DNA of 64,000 nucleotides from positions 62,001 to 126,000 of the forward strand of contig CAZNDG010000003.1 in assembly GCA_964571695.1 (NCBI GenBank), in the 5' to 3' direction. A model generated the notes under the pieces. It saw only the letters and a list, made by a program, of their open reading frames with translations, had not been told where the DNA came from and searched no databases. This stretch comes from UBA8958 sp964571695. GTDB taxonomy: Bacteria; Desulfobacterota; Syntrophia; Syntrophales; UBA8958. Below are positions 1 to 7,259 of this stretch, piece after piece; the first letter of the stretch is position 1, and the number at the start of each line of letters is the position of its first letter. Both the position numbers and the translations under genes were made by a program.

Positions 1-717
1 GATAATTTCGCGGCAGGTTTCGGGATATACGGGCCAGCCGCCGGTGATGAGGCGGGCCTGAAGACCCCAGAAGATATGTTCGATGTATCCCGGCAAGGTG
101 CGGGGAACATTGACATAACCGAACAGCATATTTTCGCATCGGGAGATGAAATCGCCGGTCCGGCGGTCCGCCGGCAAGACCTCCAGCCATTGGAGAATGG
201 ACAGGGCCTGGGCAGTTTCTATTAGGGTGCCATATTCCCTGCCGTAGCCACCATCCGGGGTTTGCAGGTTCAGGACAAAGGCGGAGATTTCTTCCCCGAT
301 GGGGCGGGCTATGGGAATATCACGCTCGCAATGCAGATCCACGAGGAGATAGATGTTCTTGAAGATCGAGGCCTCGCCGGTGGGAACGAGGCGAACATCG
401 TAGGTGTGGAGTTGCCTTTTCAGGTAAGGGGCGTGATCGTAACGGGGCGCCTGACCAAGCAGCGACAGACCCTTCAGGACAAAATAGGCGATCGGAAGGT
501 TTTCGAAGCCGCCGTCGGCGTATTGAAAGGACTTGAGAAAGCTTGCTGTTTCCCCGTCCTGGTCTCGTGCTCCCAGCAAGTGAAGGATGCCCAGCGCCCA
601 GTAAGTATCCGAGCTGTTGGGCTCCTCCAGCCGATAGAAACAATAGCCGCCCTCCCGGCAACGCCGGTCGCGGACGTAGCGGCTGACCCTTTCCTGACGA
701 TTCAGATCCATTTTCAT
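1..717 (-). CDS. prenyltransferase/squalene-cyclase repeat protein (partial, C-terminus outside window)
   Basis: The frame is open from ATG at 717 to the window edge, giving about 239 residues without a stop. The translation has the tryptophan/glycine-rich pattern of alpha-alpha toroid repeats seen in prenyltransferase beta subunits and terpene cyclases: FQYADGGFENLP, LQTPDGGYGREYG, and helices such as ETAQALSILQWLE and YIEHIFWGLQARLI. These repeats bind isoprenoids in known families, but a toroid alone does not prove catalysis and no substrate can be assigned. The gene lies 18 bp downstream of the enolase remnant on the same strand, so it may be co-transcribed from the fluoride-riboswitch promoter. 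GTG at 729 and ATG at 711 are alternative starts; no strong ribosome-binding site separates them. Confidence 0.65.
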   Translation of the reverse strand, partial: MKMDLNRQERVSRYVRDRRCREGGYCFYRLEEPNSSDTYWALGILHLLGARDQDGETASFLKSFQYADGGFENLPIAYFVLKGLSLLGQAPRYDHAPYLKRQLHTYDVRLVPTGEASIFKNIYLLVDLHCERDIPIARPIGEEISAFVLNLQTPDGGYGREYGTLIETAQALSILQWLEVLPADRRTGDFISRCENMLFGYVNVPRTLPGYIEHIFWGLQARLITGGWPVYPETCREII

Positions 718-735
718 GATCGGTCGCACCGCCGA

Positions 736-1409
736 TTATGCCAAGGGTTTGTGAAATACCGCCGCACGTCCCAACTCCGCCTCGATCTCGAGCAGGCGGT
801 TGTATTTGCAGATCCTTTCGCTGCGGCACAGAGATCCGGTCTTGATCTGCCCTCCCCCCATGGCCACGGCAAAATCTGCCAGGAAGGTGTCTTCCGTTTC
901 CCCCGAGCGGTGGGAGATCACGTAGCCCCAGCCCGCCCGGCGGCATAGTTCGATGGCGTGAATCGTCTCCGTGACGGTGCCGATCTGGTTGAGCTTGATC
1001 AGGGCGGCATTGGCCGTTTTCTCTTTTATCCCCCGGGTTATGAGCTTGGGATCGGTGACAAAGATATCGTCGCCGACGATCTGGATGCGATTGCCTTTAT
1101 TGGGCGTTCCATCCAGCTTGATCATGAGTTCGTCGATCTCCGTTTGCGCAGCGTCGGGTCCATGTCGAGGATGACCGGGGCGATGATCTCGTTGACGTTG
1201 GCGACGGCCTTCATTACCCCTTTGCCGCCGTAGCGGCTTTTCCCTCCGTCCCGCAGCTCCACCGCCTCATGTTCCCCCGTCGAGGCCCCGGAAGGGCAGC
1301 AGGCGGAGGTCCGGATGCCGTTGGTCAGGGTGACGAATGTTTTTATCGTGGGATTCCCCCGGGAATCGAGGATCTCCATGGCATGGATCGCGGCAATCTT
1401 GGCTTTCAT
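736..1409 (-). pseudogene. eno: enolase remnant with large internal deletion and a frameshift
   Basis: The N-terminal part (from ATG 1409) is clearly enolase: AMEILDSRGNPTI, PSGASTGEHEAVELRDG and DPTLR. The C-terminal part is also enolase: VGDD, LIKLNQIGTVTET, SHRSGETED, GQIKTGSL and ICKYNRLLEIE. Two lesions separate them. A single missing base near 1124-1135 breaks the frame in the run that should read LRQTEIDELM. In addition about 195 residues are absent, because the sequence jumps from LDGTPNKGN directly to RIQIVGDD (junction near 1090). The barrel residues equivalent to E. coli Glu167, Glu208, Asp245 and Glu289 are therefore lost, while those equivalent to Lys341 and Lys392 remain. Full enolases are about 430 residues and this one would code about 225. 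It cannot be a working enolase as read. It sits behind a fluoride riboswitch, a known arrangement because fluoride inhibits enolase. An assembly collapse is possible but would not by itself explain the frameshift. Confidence 0.85.
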
Positions 1410-1557
1410 GTTTTCATCTCCGTGTAATGGTGCATCTGTTTATTAATAAACGGGAAGCGCTTTTGGGAAGGAATAAATCATTTATTGTCGGGAAAGGGGT
1501 TTTTTGAACTTGTCGCCGAAAGAAGGATGGCGTTGATAATATTTGTCTGGGTGGCAC

Positions 1558-1590
1558 AAAAAAACTCCTGCCGGGAAATCCGGTAGGAGT
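1558..1590 (-). terminator. intrinsic terminator, expression platform of the eno-side fluoride riboswitch
   Basis: On the minus strand ACTCCTACCG and CGGCAGGAGT form a 10-bp stem (one G-U pair) around a short loop, followed by seven Ts. The 5' arm is the same ACTCCTACC that forms the 3' part of the aptamer, so aptamer folding and terminator folding exclude each other. This is the usual logic of a transcriptional ON switch. Confidence 0.85.
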
Positions 1591-1633
1591 TATCAGCCTC
1601 GGGGGCGTTTCCACGGTGAACCCCATCACCATT
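1582..1633 (-). ncRNA. fluoride riboswitch (crcB RNA motif) upstream of eno remnant
   Basis: The minus-strand RNA matches the crcB/fluoride aptamer. A GGTGA...TCACC hairpin encloses TGGGGT, then comes an AAC segment, a GC-rich short stem, and the hallmark GGCTGATAACTCCTACC. The GGGG in the first loop can pair with CTCC in the 3' segment to make the pseudoknot that encloses the fluoride/magnesium site. The terminator follows immediately. Known fluoride riboswitches control crcB/fluc, CLC-F and eno genes, and here the gene is the broken eno. Assigned by sequence pattern only. Confidence 0.88.
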
Positions 1634-1640
1634 TGCGCTG

Positions 1641-1669
1641 CCCATACCACGACGCGACCAGGGTGTCAA
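1641..1669 (-). promoter_or_regulatory. sigma70-type promoter for the eno-side riboswitch transcript
   Basis: On the minus strand a perfect TTGACA (-35, 1669-1664) is followed by 17 bp and TATGGG (-10, 1646-1641). The predicted start lies just upstream of the aptamer at 1633, as expected for a riboswitch leader. Confidence 0.6.
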
Positions 1670-1743
1670 GGGAGTTGTTTTTCCCCCCTCTTCGGGATTG
1701 ACGGCCACCCTTAGGTTCCTGCCGATTACAAGCGGCGTTTGTA

Positions 1744-1770
1744 TTGACAGGAAGCCAGGTTTTATAGTAT
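1744..1770 (+). promoter_or_regulatory. possible promoter for the GTPase-side riboswitch transcript
   Basis: TTGACA at 1744-1749 is followed by AT-rich TATAGTAT at 1763-1770. The spacing (13-15 bp) is shorter than ideal, so the exact -10 box is uncertain. A second TTGACA at 1781-1786 has no -10 box before the aptamer. Confidence 0.35.
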
Positions 1771-1799
1771 CCGGCAATCATTGACAAGACATGTAAGAC

Positions 1800-1849
1800 G
1801 GGTGATGGAGTTCACCTGACAACCGCCGCACCGGCTGATGACTCCTGCC
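1800..1849 (+). ncRNA. fluoride riboswitch (crcB RNA motif) upstream of dynamin-like GTPase
   Basis: The plus-strand leader has a GGTGA (1801-1805) / TCACC (1812-1816) hairpin with TGGAGT in its loop. An AACCG...CGG small stem follows, then the diagnostic GGCTGATGACTCCTGCC. GGAG at 1807-1810 can pair with CTCC at 1842-1845 to give the aptamer pseudoknot. The layout matches the minus-strand aptamer at 1582-1633. A terminator at 1899-1933 ends directly at the start codon of the GTPase gene, so this aptamer is best placed to control that gene. Confidence 0.9.
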
Positions 1850-1898
1850 AAGCAAGTCGCTTCCGGAGGGAGCAGGCAAGGCGGCGAAGGCAAGCCGA

Positions 1899-1933
1899 GA
1901 CTCCCCCAGGAGACAAACTGGAGGAGTTTTTTT
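1899..1933 (+). terminator. intrinsic terminator overlapping the Shine-Dalgarno of the GTPase gene
   Basis: ACTCCCCCAG and CTGGAGGAGT form a 10-bp stem with one mismatch, followed by seven Ts ending at 1933, the base before the ATG at 1934. The 3' arm contains GGAGGAG (1920-1926), the only good ribosome-binding site. The same hairpin can therefore stop transcription and mask the translation start. Confidence 0.85.
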
Positions 1934-3610
1934 ATGGAAGGGATGAACAAAAACGTCCAAGCGATCCAGACGACGTCCGGGCAGATCCTGGAGGTCGTGC
2001 AAACGGTCTGCGACAACCTGCGGATCGTCTCCCTGCAACGCGCCGCGCATGTCTGTCGCTCCCTGGTCCGGCAGAATCCCCTCATCGACGTGGCCATTCT
2101 CGGCCAATTCAAGGCGGGGAAGAGTTCTTTTCTCAACAGCCTCATCGGCCGGACTCTCCTGCCCGTGGGCGTTATTCCCGTCACGACCGTCATTACCCGG
2201 ATCCAGCACGGACCGGTGGAGCGGGCCATGGTCACCCATTTCGACGGCGCCCGGACGGAGATCGCCCTGGAAGACCTGGATGCCTACTCCTCGGAGGCAA
2301 AAAATCCCGGCAACCAGAAGGACGTCGCCGTCGTCGATATCGAGCTTCCCTCCCTGGAAGATTACGCCGGCCTCCGCCTTGTCGATACCCCCGGCCTGGG
2401 CAGCGTCTTCAAGTACCACATGGAGACCGCGGAGAACTGGCTGCCGGAGGTGGGGGCGGCCCTGCTCGCCATCAGCGCCGATCGCCCCCTCTCCGAGCAC
2501 GACCTGGCTCTGATCCGGGATCTCCAGCAATACACCCCCCGGATCGTCCTGCTCCTGACCAAGGCGGACCTCCTTCAGGCCGACCAGCAGCGGGAGGTCG
2601 TCCAGTTCTTCAAGGACACCTTGCAACGGGAGCTGAAACAGGAATTCCCTATCTTTCTCTATTCCAACCGGAACGAAATGGAAAAATACCGGCACCGTCT
2701 GGAGATGGAACTCCTCTATAAACTCTCGGCGAACCGGGATGCGGAGTTCGGCCGGATCCTCCAGTACAAGGCGGTTTCCCTGGCTAAGAGCTGCGAGAGC
2801 TATCTGGAGATCGCAAGGAAGGCATCCGAACAGGCCGATACGGATCGGGAGGCCCTGAAGGAGCAGATCATGGGCGAAAAGGGAAACTACACCCAGATCC
2901 ACGAAGAATTGATCGTCATGACCCGCGCCCAGTCCATCCACACCCGGACCAACATCGAGAAGTCTCTGGAACGATTCAAACGGCCTCTCCACGATCGTCT
3001 CGTCGCGGCCCTGAAGGAGGAAATGCCCCGGTGGCAGGGGAACCTGTGGCAGCTTACCCGGCGCTATGAGGAGTGGCTCCATGAGAACCTGACCGTCGAG
3101 CTCGACGAGATTTCCGCCAAGGAGCACAAGCACTTCTTCGGAACGATGATGAAGGCCCATGCCGCCCTGGACCGCTATCTGGAGTCTTTCCGCGCCCGTC
3201 TCGGGGCCAATATCGAAAGGGTCCTGGGCGTCAAGATGGCCCCGGCGGAATGGAATCTGGAAGTGACGCCCCCCGTCCGCCCGGATATTTCCATCGGCCA
3301 TGTTTTCCAGTTCAATTTTGATCTGTTGTGGTTTCTTTTTCCCATGTCGATCTTCCGCGGCCGTTTCGAGCGGCATTTCGTTCGCAAGCTTGCCGATGCG
3401 GTATATGTCAACGCCTCCCGCCTCGCCGCCCAGTGGGAAGAGCGGATCAACCGGGCCATCGAAGAGATGCGGAAGCAGGCGGCGGGATATATCCGGGAGG
3501 AAATGGCCACCCTCGACGCCCTGCTCTCCCAGAATCCGGGGCGGACGGAGGATATCCGGCGCCTGACGGCGGAGCTAAAGGGGGCGGTCCGCCGCCTGGA
3601 GGGCGATTGA
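1934..3610 (+). CDS. dynamin-family GTPase under fluoride riboswitch control
   Basis: The protein has 558 residues. GTPase motifs are in order: P-loop GQFKAGKSS (57-65), switch-region threonines in IPVTTVITR (about 81-89), DTPGLGS (151-157) and TKAD (209-212). A long, mostly helical region follows. A hydrophobic stretch around 455-473 (FDLLWFLFPMSIF) resembles the paddle or membrane-inserting segment of bacterial dynamin-like proteins, and a charged coiled-coil tail ends the protein. Members of this family self-assemble on membranes and reshape, fuse or stabilise them. ATG 1934 was chosen because GGAGGAG lies 7 bp upstream; ATG 1943 is also possible. The upstream reading frame runs through the riboswitch and is not coding. 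The control element implies induction by fluoride, which is unusual for this family. A role in membrane repair under fluoride stress is inference. Confidence 0.88.
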   Translation: MEGMNKNVQAIQTTSGQILEVVQTVCDNLRIVSLQRAAHVCRSLVRQNPLIDVAILGQFKAGKSSFLNSLIGRTLLPVGVIPVTTVITRIQHGPVERAMVTHFDGARTEIALEDLDAYSSEAKNPGNQKDVAVVDIELPSLEDYAGLRLVDTPGLGSVFKYHMETAENWLPEVGAALLAISADRPLSEHDLALIRDLQQYTPRIVLLLTKADLLQADQQREVVQFFKDTLQRELKQEFPIFLYSNRNEMEKYRHRLEMELLYKLSANRDAEFGRILQYKAVSLAKSCESYLEIARKASEQADTDREALKEQIMGEKGNYTQIHEELIVMTRAQSIHTRTNIEKSLERFKRPLHDRLVAALKEEMPRWQGNLWQLTRRYEEWLHENLTVELDEISAKEHKHFFGTMMKAHAALDRYLESFRARLGANIERVLGVKMAPAEWNLEVTPPVRPDISIGHVFQFNFDLLWFLFPMSIFRGRFERHFVRKLADAVYVNASRLAAQWEERINRAIEEMRKQAAGYIREEMATLDALLSQNPGRTEDIRRLTAELKGAVRRLEGD

Positions 3611-3670
3611 AAATGGAAGAAATTTGATTTTGGTACGATTTGTTCACGATGACAAGAGCTTTGCATAACT

Positions 3671-3822
3671 GTGGAAAAATGGTTCGCAAGCGGCGAATCA
3701 AATGTTTTTCGCCGTTGCGTGATTGAACTTAACGCTTGGTAATGAATAAGGATTATACGTTACCCATTCAGAGGCGAAAAAGATTTCTGAGCCGCGGCGA
3801 AGCCATTTTTCAAAGGTCTCGA
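3671..3822. repeat. 152-bp dispersed repeat, copy A, with terminal inverted repeats (MITE-like)
   Basis: This block aligns without gaps to 63702-63853, with most positions identical. Near its ends it carries an imperfect inverted repeat: GAAAAATGGTTCGC (3674-3687) against GCGAAGCCATTTTTC (3797-3811). An internal GGCGAA...TTCGCC hairpin lies near 3690-3712. No protein of note is encoded. Both copies sit directly upstream of a gene. The form suits a non-autonomous mobile element or a structured intergenic RNA; no clear target duplication is visible. Confidence 0.8.
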
Positions 3823-3879
3823 TGACAAGATCCTGCCGGAGCAAAGAAATGCGCGCACCACCCCATAATGAGGATAATT

Positions 3880-4314
3880 ATGAATGAAAACAACTGTGTC
3901 TTTTGTGAGATTGTTGCCGGACGGGCGCCGGCCCATATCGTGGCCGAGGATGAACTGTCCCTGTGCATCCTCGATATCCACCCCTATACCGCGGGCCACT
4001 GCCTCGTCATCTCCAAACGCCATGTCCCCTGGTGGCATGAACTGACCGACGGGGAGAACTCCAGCCTCTTCAAGCTCGCCGGGACGGTGGCCAACCGGAT
4101 GATGAAGAAGCTGGAACCGGATTTTGTTTTCCTGTACGCCCGGGGGAGGCGGATTCCCCATACCCACCTGTTTCTCATTCCCACCTACAGCGGCGATGTC
4201 CTGGATCGCTTCTTCAACGCCCTGGAGAATTTTCAGGAGTCTCCGGCAACCCTGGCGGGGCTCAGGGAGCCGGTGGCGATGCAGGCGGCGGCGGACCTGC
4301 TTCGGGAAGATTAG
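3880..4314 (+). CDS. HIT-family (histidine triad) nucleotide-binding protein, third histidine replaced
   Basis: The protein has 144 residues. It has the HIT fold signature: N-terminal zinc-type CVFC (6-9), the IVAED strand, GHCLVISKRHVPWW (39-52) and the catalytic-strand motif PHTHLFLIP. HIT hydrolases and transferases normally carry H-x-H-x-H there; here the residues are His94, His96 (nucleophile position) and Phe98. Family members cleave or transfer nucleotidyl groups (AMP-lysine, Ap4A, adenylyl-sugars), and the exact substrate is unknown. ATG 3880 is chosen over 3868 because AGGA lies 5 bp upstream. It follows repeat copy A by 57 bp and appears monocistronic. Confidence 0.85.
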   Translation: MNENNCVFCEIVAGRAPAHIVAEDELSLCILDIHPYTAGHCLVISKRHVPWWHELTDGENSSLFKLAGTVANRMMKKLEPDFVFLYARGRRIPHTHLFLIPTYSGDVLDRFFNALENFQESPATLAGLREPVAMQAAADLLRED

Positions 4315-4474
4315 CCCCGGGATCGGGACCTGAATTAGTATATTGTCACCAGCGCGTCTATGTGGTATGGCGATTCCCCTCGCCGTCGATGAATAAACGG
4401 CCCTCGCGGCCGTGTTGCCGAGGACGGCGGGTTATTAAAAAATTGACAACCCAACCCGATATGACGGCGGTGGC

Positions 4475-7009
4475 ATGAAAGACACGGGCAAGTCCAAGCA
4501 GGAACTAATCGCGGAGCTGACCTCCCTCCGGGCTCGGCTTTTGGAGTTGGATGCCGGAGGCGGGACTCCGGTGTCGCCCGTCTTGGTCTGGGAAACCTGC
4601 GACGGCATTTTTTCCTCTTTTCCCTTCGGCATCCTGGCGATCGATAGAAATGGCGTCATCTCCTATGTGAATCCCGCCTTTGTCCGGATTAGCGGTTACC
4701 GGCTCCCGGAGCTCGGCACGGAGAAACAATGGTTTCAAAAGGCATTTCCCGACCGGGAATCACGCCGGAAGGCCCTGTCCGTATGGGTCCGGTATCAAAC
4801 CAGTCAGGTGCAGACTGAAAGGGTGTTTCAGATTGTCTGCAAAAACGGCCGGACCAAAACCGTGGACATAGACCTCTCGCTTGCCGCTGACGGCACGGTG
4901 ATCTCCATACTGGCGGAAGCCGGCCGGATTGCCGACGAGGAAAGATTCGCCACCGAGAAGGAAGAACAATGGCGGCTCCTTCTGGATATCATGAACGAGG
5001 GGTTCGTCACGGTGAACGAAGCGGGGATCCCCGTCTTTGCAAACCAGCGTTTATGTGACATTATGGGCTACAGTAGGGAGGAGATCATCGGCCGTCCCTT
5101 GGCCCTCTTCCTCGATGAAGACAGCCTGGAGATTTTTCAGGAAGAATTTTCCCGCCGGTCCCGGGGGGAAAAGCAAGCCTATGAAATAGTCTGCCGGCGC
5201 CGGAACGGCGAAAGAAGGCATCTGATCCTTTCCCCCCAGCCTCTATACGACCGTAGCGGCCGTTTTGTCGGCAGTTTCGCCACCTGCATGGACATCACGG
5301 AACGAAAGGAGATAGAGGAGGAGCTGCGCCAATCACAACGGCGCTACAAGGACTTGGCCGAGGATTACCGTGCCATTGTGGAGAATTCCACCGAGGGGAT
5401 CTATCGCAGCACGCCCGCCGGCCGTTATATCATGGCCAATCATGCCTTTGCCCGCCTCCTCGGTTATGATTCCCCCGAGGCGTTGCTGGCCGAAGTGACG
5501 GACATCGGCGGTCAGGTTTATGTCGATGCCGCCGTCCGGGAAGATACCATCCGCACGGTTATCGCCGCCGGGCGCGGTGAGGTGGAGGTGCAGGTCCGGC
5601 GACGGGATGGAAGCCTGATATGGCTGGCCAACAGTATCCGGGTGGTTTACGATCAGGCGGGGGAGATCAGGTTTCTGGAAGGTGTGGCCCGGGATATTAC
5701 GAAACGCAAGGAGGCGGAGCGGGTCCTGGAGATTTCGGAGCGCAAATACCATGCCCTATTCAACCTCGCCTCCGTGGGAATTGTCGTGACCGACGCCTCC
5801 GGAGGGATAATGGAGGCGAATCCGGCCTGGCAGCGCATGACGGGCTATACGGAACCGGAATACCGGGACCTGCCGCCGCCGGTTCACTACATCAGTCAGG
5901 AGGAGCGCCGGGCCATTCGGGATCAGTTGGCCGCTGCCGGGATGGTCCGCAATTACGAGGTATCCCTGCGACACAAGGACAACCACCGGATCGTGGCGCT
6001 GTTGAATTCCGATCTGTGTGCCATGGAGGGGGAAAAGGTCATTCTTTCCCAGACCATCGATATCACGGCGCGCAAACGGGAGGAAGAGATCCTTCGCCAG
6101 AGCGAGGAACGCTATCGGATGATCCTGAGCAACATCGAAGAAGGATATAACGAGGTCGATCTCACCGGCCGGTTCACCTTTTTCAATGCCTCGTTTCTAC
6201 GGTTGACCGGCCGGAGTCATGACGAGCTTATGGGCGCCCATTATGGCGTATGCACGGACAAGGAAAATCAGCGGCGGGTGCAGAGGGCCTACCATGAAGT
6301 CTTCCGGACGGGGAGACCCTTGAACTGCTTCAGTTGGGATATCTTTCACAAGGACGGGGCCAGACGCCATATCGAGGTTTCAGTCAGCATCATCCGGGAT
6401 ACCGCCGGTCGGCCGACGGGATTCCGGAGCGTGGCCCGGGATGTGACGGAACGCCGGGAGGCGGAAGATGCCCTGCGCCGGAGCGAGGATAAATACCGCC
6501 GCATCTTCGACAATTCGGTGCTGGGCATCTATCAGACCACCCCGGAGGGCCGGTTAATAAATGCCAACGCGGCGATGGCCCGGATCCTCGGATATGAATC
6601 GCCGGAGTCATTGATGGCGTCCGGAACCGATATAAAAACGATGATCTACGCCTTACCGGAGGACCGGGACCGGGCGCTGGCGATCATGGAAAAGGAAGGG
6701 GTGCTCAGAGACTTCGAGGTGCGCTGCCGCCAAAAGAACGGCGGTTTGGTCTGGGTGTCGTTGAATGCCAGACCCGTTCGTGACGACCGGGGCCGGGTTT
6801 TGTATCACGACGGCACCGGCCAGGACATCGACGACCGCAAACGCGCCGAGGCGGCCCTCCAGGAGATCCGGCGGCGTTACGAGGAACTCCGGGCCGCAAC
6901 CGGGAGCGCCGTCCCCGGAGAAAACCCCATCATTTCTGATAGCGGTGCAGGATCCCCCAAACCTCCCCGCAGGCCCGCTGGTAAAGGGGTTCCTCGACGG
7001 AGTCCTTGA
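4475..7009 (+). CDS. multi-PAS sensor protein without recognisable output domain
   Basis: The protein has 844 residues. Six PAS/PAC units can be seen, at about 48-150, 165-280, 300-410, 425-530, 545-660 and 670-785. Most close with the PAC-type ending D-I/V-T-x-R-K/R-x-E followed by a short linker helix. No histidine kinase (H-box, GHKL), GGDEF, EAL, HD or methyl-accepting domain follows. After the last linker (about residue 810) the frame runs into proline/arginine-rich sequence that is only the antisense of the convergent gene at 6930-7235 and stops there at 7009. The gene may have lost a 3' output module, or the protein may act as a stand-alone sensor or scaffold. No transmembrane segment or signal peptide is evident, so it is probably cytoplasmic. 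Confidence 0.8.
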   Translation: MKDTGKSKQELIAELTSLRARLLELDAGGGTPVSPVLVWETCDGIFSSFPFGILAIDRNGVISYVNPAFVRISGYRLPELGTEKQWFQKAFPDRESRRKALSVWVRYQTSQVQTERVFQIVCKNGRTKTVDIDLSLAADGTVISILAEAGRIADEERFATEKEEQWRLLLDIMNEGFVTVNEAGIPVFANQRLCDIMGYSREEIIGRPLALFLDEDSLEIFQEEFSRRSRGEKQAYEIVCRRRNGERRHLILSPQPLYDRSGRFVGSFATCMDITERKEIEEELRQSQRRYKDLAEDYRAIVENSTEGIYRSTPAGRYIMANHAFARLLGYDSPEALLAEVTDIGGQVYVDAAVREDTIRTVIAAGRGEVEVQVRRRDGSLIWLANSIRVVYDQAGEIRFLEGVARDITKRKEAERVLEISERKYHALFNLASVGIVVTDASGGIMEANPAWQRMTGYTEPEYRDLPPPVHYISQEERRAIRDQLAAAGMVRNYEVSLRHKDNHRIVALLNSDLCAMEGEKVILSQTIDITARKREEEILRQSEERYRMILSNIEEGYNEVDLTGRFTFFNASFLRLTGRSHDELMGAHYGVCTDKENQRRVQRAYHEVFRTGRPLNCFSWDIFHKDGARRHIEVSVSIIRDTAGRPTGFRSVARDVTERREAEDALRRSEDKYRRIFDNSVLGIYQTTPEGRLINANAAMARILGYESPESLMASGTDIKTMIYALPEDRDRALAIMEKEGVLRDFEVRCRQKNGGLVWVSLNARPVRDDRGRVLYHDGTGQDIDDRKRAEAALQEIRRRYEELRAATGSAVPGENPIISDSGAGSPKPPRRPAGKGVPRRSP

Positions 7010-7235
7010 AGTTAGGGTAGTCGATGCCCTCCACAAGGGCCTTGATCCTCTCCACCACCTCCCCCCGGGGCAGCAGGGTCCGGTAAAGATAGTCCCGCCC
7101 CGAAGTCTTCGTAACCCGGGCGTCGGGAAAGATATCACGGATGTGATCGGGGAATCGGGCCCGGACAATGAGGGTGTCGGGATCGCGAAAATCCTGGATG
7201 ATCGACAGAAATGCCTTGTCGGTAAAGATCCACAT
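6930..7235 (-). CDS. small conserved-looking protein downstream of ParA-type ATPase
   Basis: The protein has 101 residues and starts MWIFTDKAFLSII. AAGGAGG lies about 9 bp upstream of ATG 7235, which supports translation. It is rich in charged residues with a mixed alpha/beta pattern and no membrane segment; I do not recognise a family. It begins 24 bp after the parA-like stop and is probably the last gene of the SPFH/zinc-ribbon/ParA operon. Its 3' end overlaps the convergent PAS gene by 80 bp. Confidence 0.7.
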   Translation of the reverse strand: MWIFTDKAFLSIIQDFRDPDTLIVRARFPDHIRDIFPDARVTKTSGRDYLYRTLLPRGEVVERIKALVEGIDYPNFKDSVEEPLYQRACGEVWGILHRYQK

Positions 7236-7259
7236 GGGTTGAAACCTCCTTAGAACCCG

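Noticed and set aside
1778..3376. Long minus-strand open frame (532 codons) opposite the GTPase gene
   Set aside because: It is antisense to a gene with full GTPase motifs, has no family motifs of its own and also crosses the riboswitch. GC-rich codon use leaves such shadows.
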